In this document: piece by piece, positions 21,780 through 31,176 of the stretch | How positions within the stretch are numbered: the stretch's first letter is position 1 | How the letters are laid out: the number at the start of each line of letters is the position of its first letter | Assembly (NCBI RefSeq): GCF_963576675.1 | Contig: NC_088915.1 | Location: 87,987,501-88,051,500 of the forward strand | DNA length: 64,000 bases | From: Euphorbia lathyris | Taxonomy: Eukaryota > Streptophyta > Magnoliopsida > Malpighiales > Euphorbiaceae | Direction: 5' to 3' | Notes under the pieces: generated by a model | What the model was told of the DNA's origin: nothing | Database searches by the model: none | What the model saw: only the letters and a program-made list of their open reading frames with translations | Program-made: the position numbers and the translations under genes

Positions 21780-23296
21780 TAGGTTTTATCGTTTCTCTCT
21801 TTAACTCATTTTCGTTATTATTATTATGTTTTATTCGGTTTGGTACAATATTTTTACTTATGTTTTGTGCAATTCTCTTTATTATTCATGTTTGAATATT
21901 AACGTACTATCTTTTTCATTTCTAATTCGTATGGTTTATTTCGTACTATTTTTCGTGTTTTATCGCTTTTTGCACCAATGAGGACATGGTCCAAATTAAG
22001 TGTGGGAGGGGATATCTCATATATCATTTTATTTTTAAGTACGAATGAATGCCACGAATGAGAATGAATGCTATTTATTTAAAGTATAAATTCATATTGT
22101 TACTCAAGTTTAAGTAAAATATAATATGCAACATTTTCAAACAACAAATGCAATATTTTCATATAATGTGCAACACTTTTCAAAAATAATAGCTATTTTT
22201 CATAAACATATATTTTTGATTTCATATGTTTTAAACATTTTAACTTTCAAAATAATGTTAAGCATATTTTAAGGTTATCATTATTGGTAGAAATAATATT
22301 TCTATATGCGCTATATTTTTACAAATATTTTTACAAGTCTCCGATACGATTTTATCAAAAACGTCTCGAGTAAATGTATATAAGTAAAATTTCTTTAGTT
22401 TCAAATCTCTACTTTATATCATGAATTCATGATAAATATAAATCTTATTTTCAATTTTCAATTAGATTTATAGGCATAAATCGAACTAACAACTTTAGCT
22501 TTTTAGCTCGATATTATTTTTCGTCTTACATTAAAAACCAATTGAAGTTTTTAAGGAAACTTTAGCCATAATACATGTTGAATTTCAAGTCAATATAGGA
22601 TGAATGTGCTATTTTTCTTTCCCAGTTTTATTTTCATATTAATTAAATCAAGTAGTCATATTCTTAACTTTTGGCCACGATTGAGACCAACCTTATCACA
22701 ATCGAGGTATGAAAGGGAAGAACATTAAGTACCGTTTACTTTTGGCCATGATTGCGACCACCCTTATCACAGTCGAGGTATGAAAGGAACGTTAAAAAAA
22801 TTAAAGCAAAAATTAAACGTGTTTAAAGTTTTAAGTAACGATTGCGTCCACCCATGGCATGGTCGGTACCTCTTAAACGAACACGAAAGCAAATTAATGC
22901 GTATAAAGTTACGATCGAGACCACCCTTATCTTAGGCGTAACTAAAGCAAATATATTAAACCTAAAGTCCTTAAATCCATATTTGTAATAGTTTAGGTTT
23001 GGGAAAGGAAATTTTGTGCTTAGAAATGCCTTGAGACGAAAGATTCGGAAACATGCGTGCTTACACCGTCCCGAATACTTCAATATAAAAATTGAAATAC
23101 AAGACGAGTAATATATCTCTTTTCTATTAGCTAGTTTGATGCTTTGCGTATAAATATACCATGAAGAGTTTATCTTTCGGTTTAACTAATTTAAAAAGGA
23201 ATATATGGATATATGTTCTATTTATAAAGAGATTGGTTAAAGAATAAATTCAGTGAAATTTTGCTCGGGACTAGCAAAAGCTTAAGTGTGGGAGTT
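21780..23296 (+). other. 3' noncoding region of element A with two polypurine-tract-like sites
   Basis: The polypurine tract expected just before the 3' LTR is TTAAGTGTGGGAGTT (23282-23296). A near-identical and more purine-rich site, AATTAAGTGTGGGAGGGGAT, lies 1.3 kb upstream at 21994-22013. Between them, 22667-22945 holds three or four diverged repeats of about 80-120 bp with 'acttttggcca(c/t)gattg', 'accacccttatc' and 'cgaggtatgaaag'. The rest is AT-rich. Confidence 0.6.
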
Positions 23297-24813
23297 TGTT
23301 AAGCCCAAAATATACCTAAATTATCATACATAAATACATTAAATTTACATTGAAATCATGCTAATTATATTCATTTGGACTACTTTTACGTCTTTATTTA
23401 CTTCTTTGATGCAATGTACTTAAATATTTGGTAAAATCCAAATAGGAGCAAAAACGGAGCTAAAATGGAGCTAGAATGGAGGAAAAACCTTAAAAACGTA
23501 CCGAGAATGCATATCAGTCAGAAGAACGCTCGAGGAGGACGAAAAGCAGTCGAGAGACAGGGAATAATCTCTCTATCGCGACTGAGATTTTGAGAATCTC
23601 AGTTGCGACTTGCGGAGGCTGGCTCGGGGGAAAAACGAAGTTTCAAGCTCGCCCCTATACCCCCTATCGCGACTGAGATTTTCAGAATCTCAGTCGCGAC
23701 AGCGAACCTCCCTACACACTAAACACATGTTTAAAACGGAAAAACGCGTCTGTTCGTTCGGATAAAAGCGACCCTTCACCAGCAGACACGACCCGTCATT
23801 TACAACCCTTCAACAACTATAAATAAGTGATCCATTTCAGAAATCAAGGTTGGTTAGGTTGGAAAAGTTAGAGAAATTAGAGAAGAAAGTTATTATGTTG
23901 AGTTTCTGACTCAGAAATGAGTCAGAAAGTTAGATTTCATTTATGTATAAACAAACTTGCTATACACAAGTTGTTATTAGATTAGTTATAAACACAGTAT
24001 TAGTTTAGTTTTCATTCTGATAGTGGACGAGACCAGTCTCTATTCCGAAGATCCAACGAGAAGAATTGACGGCTGAAGCGCATGAGGTTTGACGAACCTA
24101 CAGAGTTTGAGAGAAAGATTGACGACCCGGATCTCAAACTTTTCGTTGCAATGCTATCCAAGTTTCTACTTCTCTGTTAACTTGTGAAAATTCACATTTC
24201 ATTAATGATATACTTATTTATTCAATACATTCTTACTGTTTGTTATTTTGATATTGTTCTGACAAAATGATTTTCAAAATGATAAATTGGTGTTTTTATT
24301 AAAACGTTCTATTCCATCTTATTCATATAAGAACTTTGTTGAACACTTAACAAATTTAGTTTTTATGGATGACATGATCGCTGATCGCGGCTTATCAGAA
24401 ATAAAACACTAGTTTGATTAAGGTAGGAATCATCTCAACACCAGGGGGATTTCTATGGTTCGAAGTCATTTAATTGAGTATATCGCTATATTGTTACATG
24501 TCCATAATCTCACAAAGTTAAAGTTGCTTTCTTTGCTTTATGAAAATAAGTTCTATTTTATTCCGATTACGGAAGTATCTGCTTTATAATCAAAATTCCA
24601 AAACGGAATTGTTCTCTAAACTCAATATAATCCTTCTATCTAATCCTAATTTACCAAAACCAATTCCATCAATTAAAACGTATTTCTTTTATTAAACCTA
24701 AACACGTGATTAAACCGAATTAAATAAAGTTTTAGTTAAAAAGCGTTCCCTGTGGGTTCGATATCTTTTATTACTACAAGCGTATACCGTGCACTTGCGG
24801 AAATCGCTCAACA
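23297..24813 (+). repeat. 3' LTR of element A
   Basis: It begins TGTTAAGCCC at 23297 and ends CGCTCAACA at 24813. Both hairpins are present, at 23575-23609 (one base of the right arm changed, agttgcgac) and about 23666-23700. Compared with the 5' LTR several differences are C/T or G/A changes within the CpG-rich hairpin stems (gtcgcgac to atcgcgac). Confidence 0.9.
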
Positions 24814-24818
24814 GTGGA

Positions 24819-25300
24819 TGAAGAGATACTTTTTTATATTAAAATAGCTTGGTTAAGTAAGACAACAAATGCATGTCTGAGGGCAAAGCAAAAGAAAAAG
24901 GCTATGCGATCATGTTCATGCGAGAAACTGATTGGTAATATGCTTTTCGGTTATGTAATACATTGTTGAGAAACACCTGTTACTTTGCCAATCTAGTTTT
25001 ATATTGATGGATTTCAATTATTGTCAGCTTTGTTCGTATTTTAACAATTGATGTTAGTTACCTGATTTCTCCCTCGTCTCATATTTTTCTTTTAAATAAA
25101 TTTGACCAGTGAACAACAACCATTACGGTTGAACCCTGCTGAAGTATGTGAGGTTATTGCTGCAGTTATAGCTCAGAGACATATTGTCCAAATTCTTACA
25201 ATTTGACTGTATCATCTAGATTAAGCAACACTAGTGGAAAGCCCTCAGTGGATGCGGCTGTGAGTGTCCTCATCAAACTTGTGATTGACATGTAAATCAT
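24819..25300 (+). pseudogene. Possible captured exons in the CACTA right arm
   Basis: Two short coding-like runs are present: one reading VDEEILFYIKIAWLSKTT directly after element A, and one near 25210-25293 reading SNTSGKPSVDAAVSVLIKLV before a stop. They are flanked by splice-like sites and by intron-like T-rich sequence. I cannot identify the parent gene. Their setting inside the CACTA element matches captured gene fragments such as the KH copy in the left arm. Confidence 0.35.
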
Positions 25301-25939
25301 TCCGCAACTCCTTGCATTATTATTTCAGTCTATTCCATTACTTATTTGTTGCTGAACCTTGTCTTTTCTAAAACTATCTATTTGACATTTGTCTTGTTAC
25401 ATTGTGATATTCATAATATTAAGACTTGACATGTGTGCCCGAGTCCATAAAACATGTATAAACCTTTATTGCAATATATGGTTTTATACATGGCTGTTAT
25501 ATTGTAATTATCATAGATTGCTCATAATTATTTGATTTAGGATGGCAAATGTTATATGCATTTTTTGTGTGTATTTGCAGATGACGGATTTCATAAGAAT
25601 GAAATGATTTAAAGCTAAAGGGGATATGGTTTGATTGATCTTAGAAATTATGGTAGAATCGATGTTATTTGGGAAGAACGAGCTCAACAAATTTGTACTT
25701 GTTAGTTCCTTTGTTCTAATCATTTTTTGTTGAATATTACTATTACATAATAAATCATTTTGTGTTGGATTTTTTTTTCTGATTTATGTCTATAAATGAG
25801 GTTATGATTTGCTGTTGAAAAATGAACTAGTAAATTACCGATTATGGTTGCTGTTGAAAAATGAACCCGTAAATTACCGATTGAAAATCAATAATTTACT
25901 GGTTTCAATTAATAATTAACATATTTTTTTAGAGCGTGT
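25301..25939. other. CACTA interior, AT-rich
   Basis: The stretch is AT-rich. A short direct repeat 'gctgttgaaaaatgaac' occurs twice near 25811-25866. No gene is supported. Confidence 0.5.
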
Positions 25940-26260
25940 GTCGTCCTTTATTGTAGGGACAAAAATATGTCACTATTACATGGGGACGACAATTGTCCCT
26001 AAGAATTGGGACGAAAGTCATCCCTATGAACAGGGATGAGATGTTGTCCCTAAGAATAGGGACGACAGTCGTCCGTAAGAACGAGGACGAGATGTTGTCC
26101 CTAAGAATGGGGACGACAGTTGTCCGCAAGACCGAGGACGAGATGTTGTCCCTAAGAACGGGGATGACTGTCGTCCCTCTTAACGGGGACGACAATCGTC
26201 TCTAAGAATGGGGACGACAGTCGTCCCTAAGAACGGGGACGACATCATGTTTTTCGTCCC
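25940..26260. repeat. CACTA right subterminal palindromic array
   Basis: About ten units of roughly 25 bp carry 'gtccctaagaa' followed by 'ggggacga', with variants. Adjacent units alternate orientation so that perfect short palindromes form, for example GGGACGACAGTCGTCCC at 26211-26227. Subterminal repeat arrays of this kind bind the CACTA TNPA-type protein in known elements; that role here is inferred. Confidence 0.75.
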
Positions 26261-26475
26261 CTATAGAATCAAGGACAGAGGAAACAAGGACGAAAAATAG
26301 GGACGAAAAAATTATCTCCAAAAGTATAGGGGACAAATTTTTATGTTTTTGGGGACGATTTTTTCCGTCTCTGAAAGTGTTTTTTTTTGTAGTGCAATAT
26401 CAGACGGAGAGGGATAGGCATAGAGAGTATGAGGCTCAGGGGAGAATAATGCATCATCTGATTAGGGTTAGCTAT

Positions 26476-26478
26476 CTA

Positions 26479-26550
<72 letters not shown>
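26476..26550. repeat. TA dinucleotide microsatellite
   Basis: An uninterrupted (TA)n tract of about 70 bp, preceded by 'ctatctatc'. The open frame across it is an artefact of the repeat. Confidence 0.95.
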
Positions 26551-26551
<1 letters not shown>

Positions 26552-27097
26552 CCTCTTTTTTAGTTTAAAAACCCTAACCCGAATCCTCCATCTTTTAGAT
26601 GGACTTAGCCCGATTTCATTTCGAGCGGATTAGTTATTTGGTCCATAATCTCAATAATTCTAACATCTCCCACTCACACGTAATGAAATATATTCCAATC
26701 TTTATCTCAATCTCATCCATACTATTGCAAATAGTTCATGCGATTGACATATTATCGAGAACTCTTGTGCTATATACTCGTTGGAACATATAGCTGCTCG
26801 ATGTATATATATCAAACTTGGGCTATACATTCATTGGAGATATAGTTTTTAGATTTGAACATGGATCATCCCTAGTGTACGCTTTATCCTAGATTTCATA
26901 TCACATTCACTGTAATAACATTGATCTCTACAGTTTCTATGTTTTCACAAATATGCACATGGACATAAGTGTCCGGATAGTGAAATATAGAAACTCTTAA
27001 GATGTGAACTTCATGAATATCTTTCACTCATACTTTATTCTTTCCATCATAGTCTAATTTGCTTATCCAACCAGGTTCTTTTTGGTTGGAATTATCA
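26551..27097. other. Decayed sequence left of element B
   Basis: This is the left part of the target into which element B inserted; the right part resumes at 32693. The run 'taacatctcccactcacac' and the nearby copia remnants suggest an old Ty1-copia element on the minus strand, but no motif here proves it. Confidence 0.35.
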
Positions 27098-28612
27098 TGT
27101 TGAGCGATTTCCGCAAGTGCACGGTATACGCTTGTAGTAATAAAAGATATCGAACCCACAGGGAACGCTTTTTAACTAAATTTTATTTAATTCGGTTTAG
27201 TCACGTGTTTAGGTTTAATAAAAGATAAACGTTTAGTTGATTGAATAGGTTTTGGTAAATTAGGATTAGATAGAAAGATTATATCAAGTTTAGAAGACAA
27301 TTCCATTTTGGAATTTTGATTACAAAACAGATACTTCCGTAATTGGAATAAAATAGATCTTTATTTTCATAAAGCAAAGTAAACAACTTTAACTTTGTGA
27401 GATTATGGACATGAAATAATATATCAATTTACTCAATTAAATGGCTTTGAACCGTAGAAATCTCTCTAGATCGGAGTAGATTGCTACCTTAATCAAACTA
27501 GCATTTTATGTTTGATAAGCCGCGGGCCAGCGATCATATCATCCATAAAAACTAAATCTGTCAAGTGTTCAACAAAGTTCTTATATGAATAAGATGGAAA
27601 TATAACGTTTTAATAAAAACACCAATTTATTATTTTGAAAATCATTTTGTCAGAACAACATCAAAATAACAACAGTAAGAATGTATTGAATAAAGAAGTA
27701 TATCATTAATGAAATGTGAATTTTCACAAGTTAACAGAGAAGTAGAAACTTGGATAGCATTGTAACGAAGACTTTGAGATCCGGGTCGTCAATCCTTCTC
27801 TCAAACTTCGTAGGCTCGTCAAACCGTGGGCGCTTCAGCCGTCACTTCTTCTCGTTGGATCTTCGGAATAGAGACTGGTCAGTCCACTATCAGAATGAAA
27901 ACTAAACTAATACTGTGTTTATAACTAATCTAAATACAATTCGTGTACAACACGATTGCTTACAGAAATGAACTCTAACTTTCTGATTCTTTTCTGAATC
28001 AGAAACTTTAACATAACAACTCTCTTCTCTAATTTCTCTAACTTTCCCAACATAACCAACCTTGATTTCTGAAATGAATCACTTATTTATAGTTGTTGAA
28101 GGGTTGTAAATGATGGGTCGTGTCTGCTGGTGAAGGGTTGCTTTTATCCGAACGAACAGACGTGTTTTTACGTAATTAACATGTGTTTAGTGTGCAGGAG
28201 GGGTGTCTGTCGTGACTGAGATTCTGAAAATCTCAGTCGCGATAGGGGGTACAGGGGCGTGTTTTCGAGATTTGATTTCCCCCGGTCTGGGCTCCGTAAG
28301 TCGCGACTGAGATTTTGAGAATCTCAGTCGCGACAGAGAGTATTCCTCCCTGGCGTTCGACTGTTTTTCGTCCTCCTCGAGCGTTCTTCTGACTGATATG
28401 CATTCTCGGTACGTTTTTAAGGTTTTTCCTCCATTTTAGCTCCGTTTTAGCTCCGTTTTCGCTCCTATTTGGATTTTACCAAATATTTAGGTACCTTGCA
28501 TCAAAGAAGTAAATAAAGACGTAAAAGTATTCCAAATGAATATAATTAACACGATTCTAATGTAAATTTAACGTATTTATATATGATATTTTAGGTATAT
28601 TTTGGGCTTACA
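27098..28612 (-). repeat. 3' LTR of element B
   Basis: On the minus strand it begins TGTAAGCCC, one base shorter than the TGTTAAGCCC of the other three LTRs, and ends CGCTCAACA. It carries two hairpins, at 28208-28244 (with C-to-T type changes in both arms) and 28300-28334 (intact). Confidence 0.9.
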
Positions 28613-28631
28613 TAAACCAAAAGGCATTCTC

Positions 28632-30998
28632 CTATATGCAAAAGTATTCCGGAACTGGTCCATTTTCTCTAATCAAAGGCTCTGGGTCCTTATCGTCTAA
28701 TTCCTCATTTACTATAGGTTCAATTATTTCTTCACGTTGAATTATATCATTGACACATTCTTCGACTAAATCAAGTTTCATACAAGCGAATTCCTCCATA
28801 GGGTATTTCATCGCTTTGTTCATGTTAAACTCGACCTTATCTTCTCCTATCCTTAAAACTACCTTCCCTTCCGACACATCTACTAGAGCACGTCCCGTGT
28901 TCATAAACGGTCTACCGAAAATTAAAGGGCAATTTACATCATATGCAAAGTCTAATATAACAAAATCGGTAGGAAAAATAAATTTATCGACTTTGACTAA
29001 AACATCTTCAATTATACCATATGGCCTTTTAGTGGTTTGATCCGCTAACTGCAAGATCATATTGGTACGTTTGATATCTTCTTCTAAACCTAACTTGTTA
29101 AAAATAGACAATGGCATTAAGTTTATACTTGCTCCTAAATCACAAAGACAACTTGGGAATTCAATATCTCCCAACTTACACGGAATAGTAAAACATCCGG
29201 TATCCTTGAGTTTAGTGGGCAAATTACTTGATACTATTGAACTACAGTCTTCAGTTAACGAAATGGATGAAATTCCTTCCCAACTGATTTTCTTTGAAAT
29301 CAAATCCTTTAAAAACTTACGATAGTTAGGAATTTGTGTGATTGCATCCATAAACGTCAAATTGATATGCAAATTTTTAAGTTTATCCAAAAACGTTAGA
29401 AGCTGTTTATCATAGTCCTTATTTCGGACTTTATGCGGAAAAGGTGGTTTGGGTACAAAAGTTTTGGTACCTGTGTCAGTTGGTGAATTATTTGTGTTTA
29501 ATATATCTTCTTTGGACTTTGGTAAATCAGTTCCTTGTAACGTTGCATCTTTGGGCATTTCAGGCCCTTGATAATTTTTTCCTGAACGAAGAGTAATAGC
29601 TTTCACCTGCTCTTTCGGATTTTCTTCCGTGTGGCTGGGAAGACTTCCCTCTTTTCGGGATGGAATTGATTTAGCAAGTTGACCAATTTGAACCTCCAAA
29701 TTATGGATGCTAGATGAGTGGTTTTTAATAAGCTGATCGAATTTATTTTCGATCCGTTTAAAACCATCGTCGTGATTACTTATTTTTCCACTGATAGCAT
29801 CTATAAACTTGTCGATTTTAGAAGATAAAGTGCTAATCGTATCTCTTGACTGATTTTGATAATTAGTGGTACGATTTTGATTAGCACTAACATTATTGTT
29901 ATTGTTATCTTTCCAGTTAAAGTTAGGATGATTCCTCCATCCAGAGTTATAAGTATTAGAATAAGGATTATTAGTTTGGTTTTGTCCTTGGACAAAATTT
30001 ACCTGTTCGATCTCACTCATATTTTCGTAGTCCACATCCGTTTGGATTGGATTACCATTGGTATCGCGAGGTGCCATAAACTTGTCAATTTTGTGCGATA
30101 AAGCAGAAAATTGGGCTTGTAGCATCGCGACTGGATCAAGTTCAACTATACCTTTAACTGACGATGAGGTTGAGGATGATGGTTTTGCTATCGGCATATG
30201 TCCACGCTCCGCGGGCCACATACTGCTGTTGATTGCCATTTCCTCCAAAAGTTCTCTCGCTTGGGCTGATGTTTTCTTCATAAATAACCCTCCCGACATA
30301 GCATCTAATGAACCCCTAGTTGTAGGATTAAGTCCATTGTAAAATGTTTGCATTAAAAGTTCAGCGGGTAATTGGTGGTGTGGGCATAAACGTTGAAGTT
30401 CTTTAAAACGTTCCCAAGTTTCATAAAGGGTCTCATTATCATTTTGAGAAAAAGATGTTAATTCCTTTATGACTCTTGCGGTTTTTGCTAAAGGAAAATA
30501 TTTAGATAAAAACGCTTGGGCTAATTGTTCCCAAGTGGCAAAAGTTGCGGCTGGCATATAAGTTAACCATTCCTTGGCTCTATCCTTCAAAGTGAAAGGA
30601 AAGAGGCGAAGTTTGATTGCTTCTGCAGTCACATCTGGGATTTTAAAAGTGTCACAAATTTTTAGGAAATTTGTTAAATGGGTGTTAGGATTTTCGTTAG
30701 GTAACCCATAAAATGTTACATTATTTTGCAACATATTAAGCAAAGTTGGCTTAATTTCAAATTGATTTGCGGTGATTCTGGGTCTAACGATACTATTGGT
30801 TACACCGGCCACACCTGGCCTAGCGTATTCCATAAGTGTAGGTGGGTCTGCCATTTTGTCTGGCTCGGTATGTGTTTTTACTGGGGTCTTATTTTTGTTT
30901 TTCTTGTTCTTCCTAAGGGTTTTCTCAATTTCTAGGTTTATAGGGTCTGGTGCAATGCCTGAATTTCGAGAACTGCGCATGAACCTGAAATCTTGCAC
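28632..30998 (-). CDS. Element B gag-protease polyprotein (788 aa)
   Basis: One open frame. A basic N-terminus (LRKNKKNKNK) is followed by the retrotransposon gag domain at about residues 90-255: FYGLPNENPNTHLTNFLKIC, LRLFPFTLKDRAKEWLTYMP, WEQLAQAFLSKYFPLAKTAR and LYETWERFKELQRLCPHHQL. An asparagine-rich linker replaces a zinc knuckle; no CCHC box is visible. The aspartic protease region is at about residues 620-740, with CDLGASINLMP as active-site run and ILDFAYDVNCPLIFGRPFM near its end. The D-L-G triad in place of D-S/T-G is usual in Athila-type elements. The frame stops before any reverse transcriptase. It could still supply gag and protease, but not polymerase. Confidence 0.9.
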   Translation of the reverse strand: MQDFRFMRSSRNSGIAPDPINLEIEKTLRKNKKNKNKTPVKTHTEPDKMADPPTLMEYARPGVAGVTNSIVRPRITANQFEIKPTLLNMLQNNVTFYGLPNENPNTHLTNFLKICDTFKIPDVTAEAIKLRLFPFTLKDRAKEWLTYMPAATFATWEQLAQAFLSKYFPLAKTARVIKELTSFSQNDNETLYETWERFKELQRLCPHHQLPAELLMQTFYNGLNPTTRGSLDAMSGGLFMKKTSAQARELLEEMAINSSMWPAERGHMPIAKPSSSTSSSVKGIVELDPVAMLQAQFSALSHKIDKFMAPRDTNGNPIQTDVDYENMSEIEQVNFVQGQNQTNNPYSNTYNSGWRNHPNFNWKDNNNNNVSANQNRTTNYQNQSRDTISTLSSKIDKFIDAISGKISNHDDGFKRIENKFDQLIKNHSSSIHNLEVQIGQLAKSIPSRKEGSLPSHTEENPKEQVKAITLRSGKNYQGPEMPKDATLQGTDLPKSKEDILNTNNSPTDTGTKTFVPKPPFPHKVRNKDYDKQLLTFLDKLKNLHINLTFMDAITQIPNYRKFLKDLISKKISWEGISSISLTEDCSSIVSSNLPTKLKDTGCFTIPCKLGDIEFPSCLCDLGASINLMPLSIFNKLGLEEDIKRTNMILQLADQTTKRPYGIIEDVLVKVDKFIFPTDFVILDFAYDVNCPLIFGRPFMNTGRALVDVSEGKVVLRIGEDKVEFNMNKAMKYPMEEFACMKLDLVEECVNDIIQREEIIEPIVNEELDDKDPEPLIRENGPVPEYFCI

Positions 30999-31152
30999 GA
31001 ACCGAAACTACCTACAAAAACAGAATTTGATAAATAAATAAATTAATTAGTATATGAAAACTTTTAAATTATAAAAGTTAGATTAAGTATGTTTAAACCT
31101 AGATTCGAAATAAAACACGAAAAATTTAAAATTTTGTCAAAAATTTTGGCGT

Positions 31153-31170
31153 TCCCCGGCAACGGCGCCA
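31153..31170 (-). other. Primer-binding site of element B (tRNA-Asp)
   Basis: The reverse complement reads TGGCGCCGTTGCCGGGGA and starts six bases inside the 5' LTR (31177-32692). It is identical to the site in element A and complementary to the plant tRNA-Asp 3' end. Confidence 0.85.
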
Positions 31171-31176
31171 AAAACT

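Larger units (their letters stand above)
15721..24813 (+). mobile_element. LTR retrotransposon A (Athila-like LTRs and primer site; no gag or pol)
   Basis: The LTRs are 15721-17210 (1490 bp) and 23297-24813 (1517 bp), both TGTTAAGCCC...CGCTCAACA. The 5-bp TSD is gtgga at 15716-15720 and 24814-24818. The LTR length difference comes from a 12-bp and a 15-bp indel. By eye about twenty substitutions separate the LTRs, so insertion was recent. The internal region (17211-23296) has the primer site, a 1.6 kb leader, two homologous ORFs and about 1.5 kb of 3' noncoding sequence, but no gag, protease, RT, RNase H or integrase. It is non-autonomous and must have been mobilised in trans. It is inserted in the CACTA element. 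Confidence 0.9.
12438..26394. mobile_element. CACTA element with captured gene sequence, interrupted by LTR element A
   Basis: The left terminus CACTACAAAAAAAAAC (12438-12453) and right terminus GTTTTTTTTTGTAGTG (26379-26394) are exact 16-bp inverted repeats. Both are flanked by the 3-bp TSD caa (12435-12437 and 26395-26397), as expected for CACTA transposons. Subterminal repeats follow: 'ggacaaaa/tttgtcc' runs on the left, and a palindromic array of about 25-bp period at 25940-26260 on the right. Without nested element A and its TSD the body is about 4.86 kb. It encodes no recognisable TNPA/TNPD transposase but carries host-gene fragments, so it is non-autonomous. Confidence 0.85.

Noticed and set aside
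26377..26568. Open frame across the TA microsatellite
   Set aside because: The protein is almost entirely a Tyr-Ile repeat encoded by (TA)n, so there is no coding signal.
28750..30342. Several plus-strand frames across element B
   Set aside because: They are antisense to the 788-residue gag-protease frame, which has clear gag and protease motifs.
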